64,000 nt of DNA, taken from positions 558,001 to 622,000 of the forward strand of contig OZ244935.1 in the NCBI GenBank assembly GCA_965222005.1, given 5' to 3'. Made by a program: the position numbers and the translations under genes. The notes below the pieces were generated by a model that was not told the origin of the DNA, made no database searches, and saw only the letters and a list, made by a program, of their open reading frames with translations. Origin of the DNA: CBDCTM01 sp965222005. GTDB taxonomy: Bacteria; Bacteroidota; Bacteroidia; Chitinophagales; Saprospiraceae. Below, piece after piece: positions 25,758-35,503 of the stretch (positions are counted from its first letter, which is position 1; each line of letters starts with the position of its first letter).

Positions 25758-26861
25758 TCAAATATCATACGTAATTTCCACTTCCGGGCTGGTGGGCCTG
25801 GCTTGGCAGGTTAGCACGTATCCTTCTTCAATTTCGTCATCATCCAGTGCGTAGCATTCATCCATACTTACCGAGCCTTTCAGCACCTTGGCCATACAGG
25901 TAGAGCAGGAGCCGGAGGTGCAGGAGTAGGGCGGCTCGTAGTTGAGGTCGAGCAGGGCATCGAGTACGGTTTTACCCTCTGGCAGGCTGGTTTCGATGCG
26001 CTCACCATCCAGCCGGGCCACGAGGCGGGCACCATCAATGCCTGCGCCTGTTTCGGCTTTTTTGGGTGCTGGATTAGCCGTGAAGTGTTCCTGGTGGATA
26101 TGCTCACTGGCAATTCCCTGGCCCAACAAAACTTCCTGTACGGTATCGATCATGGTATTTGGCCCACATATGAAATACGCACTGGCCGTAGCCCGCACGG
26201 GGTGGTTGTTTAAAAATTCGATCACCTGTGGTTTGCCGATGCGCCCTGTCTTTCCGGGCCAGCTAGTTTTTGCTTTCTTAAACAAACCGCTCAAACCCTT
26301 TCCTTTTTCTTTCTGTGGCTGGCTGAGTATATGCTCCACCACCAATTGGCCGGCGTAGCGCTGAACGAGCTGATCCAGCTTTGTTTTAAAAATAATGCCC
26401 TCTTCGTCGCGGTTGCCGTAGAGTAGATGTACCGTACTTTTCGGCTCTTTTTCAAGAATGGTTTTAAGAATCGACATCAGCGGGGTGATTCCGCTACCTG
26501 CACCAAAAAGGTAGTAGGATTTATGCTGTGCCGCATCCAGCTCGGCAAAAAAGCGGCCTTGGGGCGGCATCACTTCCACCTCCGCCCCTGCTTTGAGCTG
26601 CTCATTAATAAAGGTGGAAACCAGTCCGCCGGGTACTTTTTTTACCGTCACGGAAATCTCTGCTTCCAGCGGGCTGCTGGACATGGAGTAGGCGCGCCGC
26701 ACATCCTGCCCTTTGATATGAAAGCGCAAGGTGAGGTATTGGCCCTGCTTGTAAAGGAAGGTTTCGGATAATTCGGCAGGTATATGAAAAGAGACAGAAA
26801 CACAATCTTTAGTTTCTTGTTCGACCTTGCTAACTTTAAGCGTATGGAATTGTTTGCTCAT
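25758..26861 (-). CDS. PaaE-like ferredoxin:NAD(P)H oxidoreductase
   Basis: 367 residues from the ATG at 26861, placed by alignment to the FAD-binding domain; the frame continues upstream without family match. FAD domain with RAYSMSSSP (about 56) and GGLVSTF; NAD(P) domain with LFGAGSGITPLMSIL (about 115) and YFICGPNTMID (about 230); C-terminal plant-type 2Fe-2S domain with CTSGSCSTCMAKVLKG (about 310) plus a fourth Cys in LTCQA. It passes electrons from NAD(P)H to an oxygenase or other acceptor. Similar to phenylacetyl-CoA epoxidase reductase PaaE, but no paa genes are nearby, so the partner is unknown. Divergent from the M3 peptidase. Confidence 0.88.
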   Translation of the reverse strand: MSKQFHTLKVSKVEQETKDCVSVSFHIPAELSETFLYKQGQYLTLRFHIKGQDVRRAYSMSSSPLEAEISVTVKKVPGGLVSTFINEQLKAGAEVEVMPPQGRFFAELDAAQHKSYYLFGAGSGITPLMSILKTILEKEPKSTVHLLYGNRDEEGIIFKTKLDQLVQRYAGQLVVEHILSQPQKEKGKGLSGLFKKAKTSWPGKTGRIGKPQVIEFLNNHPVRATASAYFICGPNTMIDTVQEVLLGQGIASEHIHQEHFTANPAPKKAETGAGIDGARLVARLDGERIETSLPEGKTVLDALLDLNYEPPYSCTSGSCSTCMAKVLKGSVSMDECYALDDDEIEEGYVLTCQARPTSPEVEITYDI

Positions 26862-27041
26862 TGTAGTAGAAGTGTGAAACTGCGAACATAACAATTTTTC
26901 ACAAACTTCTGCTGTTAGGCTTATGAACAATCGAAAGTTCCTAAATTTGTCGGCCAAAAAACGACAAACGAGAGGCATTTGATTGTACTTTGTGTGGCAA
27001 CTAAAGCTCGCAAAACACGTATCAATCTTGGTCTTTTTTTA

Positions 27042-28808
27042 ATGCCGCATAGTCGAATTCCAAACACGTTTAAAATAAAATCCGTGAAGTCAGTAAACAC
27101 TGCCACACAGCATATCAAATTCAGCGATTTTCATTACCAAAGGCCCAAGCTCAAGGATTACGAAGAGCAGATGTCAATGCACATTCAGGCGTTTCGGGAG
27201 GCTACCCGCACCCAAGAGCAGAGCCGCCTGATAGAGCAAATCAATCGCCTGCGGCGGGAATACAATTCGATGTTCAACATCTGCCATATCCGCCATACCA
27301 TTGATACGCGTGACACGTTCTATGAAGCTGAAAATACGTTTTTCGATAACAACAACCCCTCTTTTGACGCCCTGGTCAATGATTATTATGACGCCTTGAT
27401 CTATTCTCCATTTCGCCCACAACTTGAGCACCAATGGGGGCGCCAGCTCTTCACCATCGCCGAACTGAGCCTCAAAACCTTCAAGCCTGCTGTGCTGGAA
27501 GATTTGAAAGCAGAGAATAAACTATCCAGCGAGTATGTGAAACTGAAAGCTTCGGCAAGCATCCATTTCCAGGGCAAAGATTACAATCTTTCCAATTTTC
27601 TGCCTTTGGAAACAAGTAAGGATCGGGCCATTCGAAAGGCGGCAGCCACCGCCAAGTGGACTTATTATGCTGCCAATGCTTCACGAATTGAGCGCATTTA
27701 TGATGAGCAGGTTCAGCTGCGGCATAAAATTGCTACCAAACTGGGTTATCAAAATTTTGTGGAGCTGGGCTATGCCCGTATGCTGCGCTCCGATTATACA
27801 GCCGATATGGTAGCTAACTTTCGCAGGCAGGTAGAGGAGCATATTGTACCCATAGCCAGCGAGCTATATGAGCGGCAAGGCCGCCGCCTGGGGCTGAACA
27901 AGCTGAAGTATTATGATGAAAACTTCCGTTTTGCCAGCGGCAACCCAAAGCCCAAAGGTTCGCCGGAATGGATTGTAGAAAATGCCAGCCGGATGTATGC
28001 TGAACTATCGCCCGAAACCAAGGCTTTCTTTAACTTCATGCGCGAACGGGAGTTGATGGACCTGATCAACCGGGAAGGCAAAGCAACGGGAGGCTATTGT
28101 ACTTTTATAGACCAATACAATGCGCCCTACATTTTTTCCAATTTTAATGGCACCAGCGGTGATATCGATGTGTTGACGCATGAAGCAGGCCATGCCTTTC
28201 AGGTGTATTGTAGCCGCGATATCGGGCCCCGGGAGTACAACTGGCCTACCTACGAGGCCTGTGAAATCCATTCGATGAGCATGGAATTTTTTACCTGGCC
28301 CTGGATGCATTTGTTTTTTAAAGAGGATACTAAGAAGTACCAGTTCAGCCATTTGTCAGGCGCTATTCTATTTTTACCTTATGGAGTAGCTGTCGATGAG
28401 TTTCAGCATTTTGTGTATGAAAACCCCGCTGCCTCGCCCAAAGAACGCAATACTGCCTGGCGAAATATCGAGCGCCGCTACTTGCCGCATCGCGATTATG
28501 ATGGCAATTCATTTTTAGAAAATGGTGGCTTTTGGCAGCGCCAAAGCCACATATTCACTATGCCTTTTTACTATATCGACTACGCCTTGGCCCAGATTTG
28601 CGCCTTCCAGTTTTGGCAAAAAGATCGCAAGGATCACCACTCGGCCTGGCAGGATTATGTGGGCTTGTGCAAGGTAGGAGGCAGTATGTCGTTTTTGGAG
28701 TTGGTCAGCCTGGCCAAGCTCAATTCGCCCTTTGAGAATGGCTGTGTGGCATCGGTAGTTGCGGAGATCAAGCAATGGCTGGATGGGATCGATGATTCTC
28801 ACTTTTGA
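27042..28808 (+). CDS. pepF: M3 family oligoendopeptidase (PepF-like)
   Basis: 588 residues from the ATG at 27042; the frame opens at a TTG 63 bp earlier. The N-terminal segment KFSDFHYQRP is a typical start of Bacteroidota M3 oligoendopeptidases. The zinc motif is HEAGHAFQVY (about 380) with a downstream Glu in TYEACEIHSMSMEFFTWP. These cytoplasmic enzymes degrade short peptides. The 3' end overlaps the open frame of the next gene by a few bases, but the likely start of that gene is 105 bp on. Confidence 0.92.
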   Translation: MPHSRIPNTFKIKSVKSVNTATQHIKFSDFHYQRPKLKDYEEQMSMHIQAFREATRTQEQSRLIEQINRLRREYNSMFNICHIRHTIDTRDTFYEAENTFFDNNNPSFDALVNDYYDALIYSPFRPQLEHQWGRQLFTIAELSLKTFKPAVLEDLKAENKLSSEYVKLKASASIHFQGKDYNLSNFLPLETSKDRAIRKAAATAKWTYYAANASRIERIYDEQVQLRHKIATKLGYQNFVELGYARMLRSDYTADMVANFRRQVEEHIVPIASELYERQGRRLGLNKLKYYDENFRFASGNPKPKGSPEWIVENASRMYAELSPETKAFFNFMRERELMDLINREGKATGGYCTFIDQYNAPYIFSNFNGTSGDIDVLTHEAGHAFQVYCSRDIGPREYNWPTYEACEIHSMSMEFFTWPWMHLFFKEDTKKYQFSHLSGAILFLPYGVAVDEFQHFVYENPAASPKERNTAWRNIERRYLPHRDYDGNSFLENGGFWQRQSHIFTMPFYYIDYALAQICAFQFWQKDRKDHHSAWQDYVGLCKVGGSMSFLELVSLAKLNSPFENGCVASVVAEIKQWLDGIDDSHF

Positions 28809-28912
28809 TAAAAGCTGTGCGGTATATTGAATTTTTTAATACATTTGTAGTAGGATTTTCAATTCTGGACACCCCTTCACTCTGTTGGATATTAACACAC
28901 CTCTGCCCACTC

Positions 28913-29971
28913 ATGTACGATATCATACTCAGTTTTCTTACTGCTTTCACCCTCACCTACTTTGCTATTCCCTCCATCATAAATATAGCCAGGCAAAAAA
29001 ACCTGTGCGACGAGCCCGGCGAACGGCGCTCTCACGCCACCAGTACGCCTTCTTTAGGGGGGATTGCCATATTTGCAGGCATTATTTTCTCCATCATTTT
29101 ATGGACTCCTTTCAACTATTTTGGCGATTTGCAATACATCCTATGTGCCTTTATCATCTTGTTTTTGATTGGTGCCAAAGATGATATACTGCCCATGTCG
29201 CCCAATAAAAAGCTGATCGGCCAAATACTGGCAGCTGCCATTTTGGTGTTCCGCAGCAATGTAAAACTGACCAGCTTGTACGGCATTTTTGGCGTTCATG
29301 CCTTGCCGGAGTGGGTAAGCATCCTATTGTCAATTTTCACTATTCTGGTCATCATCAATGCATTCAACCTCATAGATGGGATCAACGGACTTTCGGGAAG
29401 CATCGGTACGTTGATCTGTATTACGTTGGGTAGCTGGTTTTTTCTCACTGACCATATCGAGCTGGCAATCGTGGCTTACAGTATGGCTGGTGCGCTCATT
29501 GCTTTTCTCAAATACAACTTCACGCCCGCCCAAATATTCATGGGCGATACCGGTTCTCTGCTCATCGGGCTGGTATGCTCAATACTGGTCATCAAGTTCA
29601 TCGAGCTGCATAATGGCCTGGTCGGCAGCCCCTATGCTTTTGAAAATGTAGCCGCCGTAGCGATTGGCATTATGATCCTTCCTCTTTTTGATACGCTACG
29701 GGTATTCACTGTACGCATCCTCAAAGGCAAGTCTCCTTTCTACCCGGACCGATCGCACATTCATCATCTCCTTATCGACTATGGTTTTTCCCATATGCAA
29801 GCTACCGGCATATTGGTAGGGGTCAACATTTTCTTCATATTTTTGGTGTACAAACTCCAGCACATTGGTTCGCTGAGCCTGCTGATAGTCATTTTCCTGA
29901 TAGCACTGGGCCTTTCCACTGGCTTGTATTACACGGTCAGCCAGAAGAATATCAAAAAACAGGCTTTTTAA
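28913..29971 (+). CDS. WecA/TagO-like undecaprenyl-phosphate glycosyl-1-phosphate transferase
   Basis: 352 residues from the ATG at 28913, chosen because the first membrane helix begins there (DIILSFLTAFTLTYFAIP). Glycosyltransferase family 4/MraY fold with about ten helices; key motifs SLGGIAIFAG, GAKDD (Mg binding, about 85), NAFNLIDGINGLSG (about 145), IFMGDTGSLLIG (about 205) and the cytosolic loop SHIHHLL (about 280) of WecA/TagO/WbpL-type enzymes. It transfers a sugar-1-phosphate, often GlcNAc, to undecaprenyl phosphate, starting surface polysaccharide synthesis. No other polysaccharide genes are adjacent. Confidence 0.9.
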   Translation: MYDIILSFLTAFTLTYFAIPSIINIARQKNLCDEPGERRSHATSTPSLGGIAIFAGIIFSIILWTPFNYFGDLQYILCAFIILFLIGAKDDILPMSPNKKLIGQILAAAILVFRSNVKLTSLYGIFGVHALPEWVSILLSIFTILVIINAFNLIDGINGLSGSIGTLICITLGSWFFLTDHIELAIVAYSMAGALIAFLKYNFTPAQIFMGDTGSLLIGLVCSILVIKFIELHNGLVGSPYAFENVAAVAIGIMILPLFDTLRVFTVRILKGKSPFYPDRSHIHHLLIDYGFSHMQATGILVGVNIFFIFLVYKLQHIGSLSLLIVIFLIALGLSTGLYYTVSQKNIKKQAF

Positions 29972-29974
29972 TCC

Positions 29975-30337
29975 ATGAATTTGCTTTGGGTATTTGTTGG
30001 AGGCGGGCTAGGCAGCATTTGCCGATATGCCGTGGCACGCGGGTTGGATAGCAGTGGCTTCCTTTTTCCGATGGCTACCTTTTTGACAAATGGCATCAGC
30101 TGTGTAATTCTGGGCATACTGCTAGGGTTGAGTCTGCGGGATGGTTTTGAGCACCATCACCGGCTGCTATTGATTACCGGCTTTTGTGGCGGATTCAGTA
30201 CCTTTTCCACTTTCAGCGCCGAAACCCTGCAACTTTTTCAGTCGGGGCACCATCTACATGCGCTGGCAAATATCTTTTTGAGCCTCATCGTTTGCCTGGT
30301 CTGCATTTACCTCGGCCTAAAAATTATTCAAAGCTAA
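29975..30337 (+). CDS. crcB: Fluoride ion channel
   Basis: 120 residues, four predicted helices, normal length for CrcB/Fluc. Motifs: GGGLGSICRYAVAR at the start, FLTNGISCVILG (channel Asn), and GFCGGFSTFSTFSAE, the signature with the sodium and fluoride pore residues. Fluc dimers let fluoride leave the cell. It starts 3 bp after the stop of the WecA-like gene, so co-transcription is likely. No fluoride riboswitch is visible upstream. Confidence 0.93.
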   Translation: MNLLWVFVGGGLGSICRYAVARGLDSSGFLFPMATFLTNGISCVILGILLGLSLRDGFEHHHRLLLITGFCGGFSTFSTFSAETLQLFQSGHHLHALANIFLSLIVCLVCIYLGLKIIQS

Positions 30338-30501
30338 GAGCTTTTCTTCAACATCCTCCCTTTTCAAATATTCTCCCATTCGGCACGAATACTCGCCCTT
30401 GCACTACTCCTGGTCAATCTCCCCGCCACTGCTTGCCAATAGTCTGTAGCTTGCTGATAACATGGAATAGAAACAGATTTCTTCACTTAAAAAAATAAGC
30501 C

Positions 30502-31482
30502 ATGAAATCAATAATCGTAATAATCAGCAGTCTGTTGTTTCTGTCAGGGATCAATTTTTTGAATGCTCAACAATATCACTGCGGCCAGTCGGCAGCCGAA
30601 TTGCACAGTGTAATTCCTGAATCAGGCCTTACGCTGCGTGCCGGGCCCAGCATTACTGCTCACAAAATACTGGCAGTGCCACACGGCAAAACGGTAAGTG
30701 TGTGCCGCCAGGAAGCCCTCCCCCACGAAACCATCGAAGGGCATACAGGCCAATGGGTGCAAGTATTTTATCGGGGCAGCAGTGGCTATATGTTTGATGG
30801 TTTTCTTGAGCCACAAAGCCCCATCGATATCATCCATCTCAACAGCTGGGGATCGGAGCAGCTTCCTGTGGATCATACGTATCGGGGGCTTTATCAAAAC
30901 CACGAAGACCCCTTCCTGCCCAGCTTTCGGGTGGATAGCTGCCACTTTGAAACGGATACGGTAATTATTGAAGATGGCGACCAGTTTGTGTATGCCCGAC
31001 TCGATGAGCATGAAAAGCCGCTCTTTTTGTTTTCCGGTATTGAAGCACCCGAACATACCCTCCCGGGCCGCTCTTTTGATTTCAAGTTTCTCTTTCCGGG
31101 TGAATCTGTACACCTCAGTACCGACAAGGCTTCCTTTTACATCTATGCAAAAGGCCATGTAATACTTAATAAAGGAGGCCAGGATCCGAGTCCTTTTTCC
31201 ATGATCAAAAATTATGAGCTGCGAGTGAGGCGAATTTCAGGCGATGAGGTGGAGGATAAGGTAATCTACAAAATGGATATTCCAGCCTGGTATGGCGAAG
31301 GTTTTGAAGGAGGTGTGCATCTGCACTGGATTGGCGATCTGGATGGCGATGGCGAGTTGGATGTCTTGCTTACCACCTCCGATCACCATGCCTGCTGGGA
31401 GGTGAATTTTTTCCTGTCGAGCAAAGCGGAACAGGGGCATTTTTTCCGGCAAGTAAGTCGCTACACGGAGTGTGGCTGTTGA
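30502..31482 (+). CDS. Exported SH3b-domain protein of unknown function
   Basis: 326 residues. Signal peptide (IIVIISSLLFLSGINFLNAQQ), then a bacterial SH3 domain (about 30-105; LTLRAGPSITAHKILAVPHG and GQWVQVFYRGSSGYMFDGFL). The C-terminal half contains HWIGDLDGDGELDVLLTT, an FG-GAP/calcium-loop-like motif, then a Cys at the end. SH3b domains often bind peptidoglycan or peptides. Followed by an intrinsic terminator. Confidence 0.75.
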   Translation: MKSIIVIISSLLFLSGINFLNAQQYHCGQSAAELHSVIPESGLTLRAGPSITAHKILAVPHGKTVSVCRQEALPHETIEGHTGQWVQVFYRGSSGYMFDGFLEPQSPIDIIHLNSWGSEQLPVDHTYRGLYQNHEDPFLPSFRVDSCHFETDTVIIEDGDQFVYARLDEHEKPLFLFSGIEAPEHTLPGRSFDFKFLFPGESVHLSTDKASFYIYAKGHVILNKGGQDPSPFSMIKNYELRVRRISGDEVEDKVIYKMDIPAWYGEGFEGGVHLHWIGDLDGDGELDVLLTTSDHHACWEVNFFLSSKAEQGHFFRQVSRYTECGC

Positions 31483-31488
31483 TAAATA

Positions 31489-31499
31489 AGAGCTTGTTC
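31489..31499. repeat. Half copy of the AGAGCTTGTTC element
   Basis: AGAGCTTGTTC directly after the SH3-protein stop. Same end sequence as the elements at 13236 and 46173, but the matching right arm is absent. Confidence 0.4.
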
Positions 31500-31541
31500 T
31501 AATTATTTTCAAACCCCGTTTCACCTGAATTTTCGATGATA

Positions 31542-31579
31542 GTCGGAGCTCTTGGCAAGGAGGCTCCGGCTTTTTTTTT
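31542..31579 (+). terminator. Rho-independent terminator
   Basis: GTCGGAGC (31542-31549) pairs with GCTCCGGC (31563-31570, one G-U pair), followed by nine T (31571-31579). It ends plus-strand transcripts from the SH3-protein gene; the T run touches the stop codon of the convergent regulator. Confidence 0.8.
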
Positions 31580-32318
31580 ACAGGGACTCCAGCATTTTGA
31601 TCACTTGTGGTTTTTTGCGAATCGACACGGACACATGTGACCCATCGCTCATCAGCAGGTAGCCGCCTTCGGTTTTCACATATTCCTTCACATGATCGAG
31701 GTTGACCAGATGGGATTGGTGTACCCGCATAAAGTGATGCGCTTCAAGGAGCTGGTCAAATTCTTTAAGCGTACGGGTTACCAGCAATTTTTGGCCATCG
31801 GCAAAGTAAAAGTAGGTATAATTGCCGTTCGACTCACAGCGGATAATGTCTTCAATCTGGGTAATATGAATTTTCTCCAAAGTATGCAGCGCCAGGCGGC
31901 GGGGAGGTGCTTTATCTTTCAGCGAATGCATCAATAAGTCCAGCTTTTCAGACTGCACATTGGGTTTTTCCTCCAGTTTGCTCACCGCTGCCAACAGCTC
32001 ATCCGGATCGACAGGCTTGAGCAAATAGTCCACCGCCGAAAAGCGAAAAGCCCGGATGGCAAACTCATCGGAAGCAGTAGTGAAGATCACCCTGAAAGCG
32101 GCATTTCCCAATATCTCCAGCAGGTCGAAGCCGGTGCCATCCTGCAAATTAATATCTAAAAATACTACATTCGGCTTCAGCTGTTGGAGCAGTTTAACAC
32201 CGCTCACCACGCTGTCCGCCTCGCCAATCAATTGAATTTGCGGGCAGTAGTCGGCCAAATCGGCCTTCAAAGTGGCTCTCGCATCGGCCACATCATCGAT
32301 GATTACTGCTTGGATCAA
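31578..32318 (-). CDS. LytTR-family response regulator
   Basis: 246 residues. Receiver domain (1-120) with acidic pair IIDD, phospho-acceptor Asp in VVFLDINLQDG (about 56), Thr in IFTTASDEFA and Lys in DYLLKPVDP. The LytTR DNA-binding domain (about 145-246) has LHTLEKIHITQIEDIIRCE, GNYTYFYF and FMRVHQSHLVNLDHVKEYVK. It is just downstream of the propeller sensor kinase on the same strand (74 bp), its obvious partner. Target genes are not evident. Confidence 0.93.
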   Translation of the reverse strand: MIQAVIIDDVADARATLKADLADYCPQIQLIGEADSVVSGVKLLQQLKPNVVFLDINLQDGTGFDLLEILGNAAFRVIFTTASDEFAIRAFRFSAVDYLLKPVDPDELLAAVSKLEEKPNVQSEKLDLLMHSLKDKAPPRRLALHTLEKIHITQIEDIIRCESNGNYTYFYFADGQKLLVTRTLKEFDQLLEAHHFMRVHQSHLVNLDHVKEYVKTEGGYLLMSDGSHVSVSIRKKPQVIKMLESL

Positions 32319-32391
32319 AAGATGTAAATTTCGTTATCAATAGTATCCCTTTGGCACAGCTAATGAGACAGTCAAAGGTATTAAAAATCCT

Positions 32392-35376
32392 TCAGATCAA
32401 TTCCTCCATCGGAAGCCGCAGCCACACCTGCGTACCGCTCGCTCGCCCCTCCTCGTCACTCAAGTCAACCATCTCTAAGCTCGGCTTTTCGCCCGTGCCC
32501 ATCAGCAGGTCCAGGCGCTCGCGCGTCACTTGCAGGGCGGCCGACTTGTGGCGCTGTTGTTGCTGACTCTTCCGCTTTGCTGCTGCCACCCGGCCGATGC
32601 CATTATCTTGGATACAACACAACAACTTGCCAGCCTGGCGACTAAATTTTATCACAATCCGCCCCTTGACAGCTTTGCCGGAAAAGCCATGTACGATCGC
32701 ATTTTCCACAAAAGGCTGTATCATCATCGGAGGAATTTGCAGGGAAGCTACAGGCAACTCATCTTCCAGTTCGATGCGATAATCAAAGCTCTCATTATGA
32801 CTGAACCGCTCCAGGCTCAGATAGTCTTCCAGCAATGCAATTTCCTCCTCCAAGCTGATGTGCTGGCTTCTTGAGTTTTCCAATATACGCCGCATCAATC
32901 TTGAAAATTTGGCCAGCTGATAGCGGGCCGTTTTGGCGTTTTGCTGGCTGATCTGAGCTTGCACGGAATTGAGGGCATTGAAGATGAAGTGCGGATTCAT
33001 TTGCAATGAAAGTGCTTTTTGTTCCAACTCCAGCATCTGTTTCTCCATTTGCAAGCGCTCTTGCTCTACCCTTGCTCTGGCTTTGATGCGCCGAACGCGC
33101 CAGGCAAATAACTGCCAAATAACGAACAACAGAAAAAGGCTTGTCAAAATTTTAAACCAGGCAGTTTGCCAAAAAGGAGGCACTACTTGAATGGGTAATT
33201 CCAAAGCCGGGCCGGCGAAGGTTCCATCTACTGTGACGGCGCGTACTGCAAAGGTGTAGTCTCCGGGGGGGAGGTCAGTCAAGGCAAGCTGCTGTTGTTG
33301 GCTGGGGGGCAGCCATTCCTCAAAGCGCCCCTCCAGCTTCCATTGGTAGCGCATTTGTTCGCCTTGATTGAGCCGTGGCGCTTCATATTCGAGCAGCAAA
33401 TCACTCTGTTGGCTGGACAGTATCAACGACCCCACTACCCTTCCCCAGCCATCCAGCAGATCGGCAAAGTCTGTATTTTCAATAGCCTGCCCTTGTATAA
33501 GAATATTGGTAAACAAGGGGCGGGGCAGCAAGCTATCCACCTCCTGCCTGCTTGGCAAATGTTTGTAAAGGCCCCTTGTAGTACCTATCCACAACTGGCC
33601 GTTTCGGTCTTCAGCAAGCGCATTGGGGCCCGCCAAACTTCCACTAAAGCCATCCCGGTGTCCATAAAAAACAACTTCTTTGATCTCACCGGTACGACTC
33701 AACAAAATATAATCGATACCTGAAGCATGAGTCGCCCATAAATTCCCCTGCCCATCGACGTGCACTGCCTGAAAATCATGGGTAGTTAATCCCTCTGTTT
33801 GCCCAAACTTTCTGAGCTTGAGCGAATCGTCAAGTATGTTTAATCGAAGCAGCCCATTGTGCCGACTAGCTGCCCACAGAAAGCCGCGCTCATCCGTAGC
33901 CAAGCAACTGATCGCTACGGAAGGGAGGCCATCGGCAATGGAATAAAGGGCGGCCAGGCTATCGTTTGTCATCTTTCCGATCCGACCATCAGCGGTGGCA
34001 AACCAGAGGATCTGCTGCCTGTCGAGCAGGATATAGTTAATATAATTAGAAATTCCAGCCTCTGTGCCAAAGTGCCGGACAGGATAGGTAGTGGATACAC
34101 TATCAATACGCTCGGGCACTACCTTACTGATACCGCCACGATAGCCTGCAACCCATAAAGTACCCGCACTGTCAGTAGCCATGCTTTTGATCTGCTCACC
34201 GGCAATCCCCTGAGCGGAGCCGAGACGTATGAAGCGGGAGGTATCGTACAGCAGGATTCCGTTGTGGTCGGTAGCTACCCATAAGCCGTGCTTGTTGGCG
34301 AGCAGGTCGGTGATGGGTTCTTTGGGAAAACCCAGCTCGGGAGCTGTTGGCTCAAAGGAGGCAGCAGCTTGGCGATAGATACCATTGGAAGTGCCCACCC
34401 AACAGTAGTCCCGCTCATCAAATGCCAATGCGGTGGGTGCATGGCCGTCAAAAAAATCATTTTTGTCAAAAAATAAAAATGCCGGCCGTGTGCTGCGGCA
34501 CTTACTTACACCTCCTCCCAGGCTACCCACCCAAACACTTCCCCAACTATCCATCAACAGGCTGGTCACATTATTACTTTCAATGCCCTCGGTATTGCGG
34601 AGCCATTGGTAGGTATCTTCGTATGGGTCATAAATAAAAAGTCCGCTATTCTCTGTACCGATCCACAGCTTGCCAGTAGCATCGTGCAACATACATTGTA
34701 TGGTGCCTCGCTCTTCCAGCAAGTCCGACCAGTGAAAGCGTTCAAACTCGCCATCGCTCCAAACGTACACACCCTGCTGCGGGCTGGACATCCAAATCCG
34801 GCCGTCTTTGCTTTCTGAAATAGCACTGACATCAAGCGGCTGAAACCCTTGAGTCATAGAGAAAAAATGGAGCCCGTCCAGGCTTTTTTGATACAACCCA
34901 CCTTTGCAAGCTATCCACAACCGGCCTTTAGAATCGATAAACAGCTGATTGACTTGCGGAGAGCCGGCCAGCTTTTCGACTAGTTGAAAGTGACCTTCGT
35001 GGTGCCGATACAGGCCGGAAGTGGTGCCGATCCAAAGGGTTCCTTCCTCATCGGTGAGCAGGGAAGTGATGTTTTGGTTGAACGGGAAAGTTTGGCAGGC
35101 CTTCCCTTCTAAAAGAAGTAAAGCTTCTGTAGTACCTATCCAAATGCGGTGCGCAGTGTCTTGTGCCATTGCCAGCACAGCACCCAGGCTGTCCGTGCCG
35201 ATCGGTTGAAAGCGGATTCCGTTGTAGCGCAGCAGGCCCTCTGCATTTCCGAGCCACAAATAATGGCGGCTGTCCTCCAGCATCACTCTTGGCGTACCTC
35301 GGTGTCCTGTCATATTTTCTACCTGATAATGCTGTGCCCGACTGATGGAAGGAGTCAGCATAAGAAGCAGGAACAT
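32392..35376 (-). CDS. Two-component propeller sensor histidine kinase (LytS-type)
   Basis: About 994 residues from the ATG at 35376; the frame is open to another ATG at 35505, but that would overlap the divergent gene start and leave no room for promoters, and the hydrophobic segment FLLLMLTPSISRAQ starts at 35376. A GTG at about 35403 is a third option. Fourteen or so Reg_prop blades (WLGNAEGLLRYNG, LWIGTTSGLYRH, VWVGSLGGGVSK) form two periplasmic propellers, followed by a Y_Y_Y domain, one helix (ILTSLFLLFVIWQLFAW), and a His_kinase domain with QMNPHFIFNALNSVQ (phospho-acceptor His), N-box PFVENAIVHG and G-box DNGIGR. Senses an outside signal and signals to the LytTR regulator. Confidence 0.9.
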   Translation of the reverse strand: MFLLLMLTPSISRAQHYQVENMTGHRGTPRVMLEDSRHYLWLGNAEGLLRYNGIRFQPIGTDSLGAVLAMAQDTAHRIWIGTTEALLLLEGKACQTFPFNQNITSLLTDEEGTLWIGTTSGLYRHHEGHFQLVEKLAGSPQVNQLFIDSKGRLWIACKGGLYQKSLDGLHFFSMTQGFQPLDVSAISESKDGRIWMSSPQQGVYVWSDGEFERFHWSDLLEERGTIQCMLHDATGKLWIGTENSGLFIYDPYEDTYQWLRNTEGIESNNVTSLLMDSWGSVWVGSLGGGVSKCRSTRPAFLFFDKNDFFDGHAPTALAFDERDYCWVGTSNGIYRQAAASFEPTAPELGFPKEPITDLLANKHGLWVATDHNGILLYDTSRFIRLGSAQGIAGEQIKSMATDSAGTLWVAGYRGGISKVVPERIDSVSTTYPVRHFGTEAGISNYINYILLDRQQILWFATADGRIGKMTNDSLAALYSIADGLPSVAISCLATDERGFLWAASRHNGLLRLNILDDSLKLRKFGQTEGLTTHDFQAVHVDGQGNLWATHASGIDYILLSRTGEIKEVVFYGHRDGFSGSLAGPNALAEDRNGQLWIGTTRGLYKHLPSRQEVDSLLPRPLFTNILIQGQAIENTDFADLLDGWGRVVGSLILSSQQSDLLLEYEAPRLNQGEQMRYQWKLEGRFEEWLPPSQQQQLALTDLPPGDYTFAVRAVTVDGTFAGPALELPIQVVPPFWQTAWFKILTSLFLLFVIWQLFAWRVRRIKARARVEQERLQMEKQMLELEQKALSLQMNPHFIFNALNSVQAQISQQNAKTARYQLAKFSRLMRRILENSRSQHISLEEEIALLEDYLSLERFSHNESFDYRIELEDELPVASLQIPPMMIQPFVENAIVHGFSGKAVKGRIVIKFSRQAGKLLCCIQDNGIGRVAAAKRKSQQQQRHKSAALQVTRERLDLLMGTGEKPSLEMVDLSDEEGRASGTQVWLRLPMEELI

Positions 35377-35503
35377 TAGGATGGAGCAATGTGAACCAAA
35401 CACGTTATCGCAGATTTGGTGAAATTCTTTGGCTGGTTGTGAAATTCGCAAATATTGACGGATTAATTTCGAAAAAACGCTTTTCTTTCCGAAAATTGTA
35501 GCC

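Noticed and set aside
30184..30498. 104-residue frame after crcB
   Set aside because: Overlaps crcB in another frame and reads on into non-coding DNA; no family match seen.
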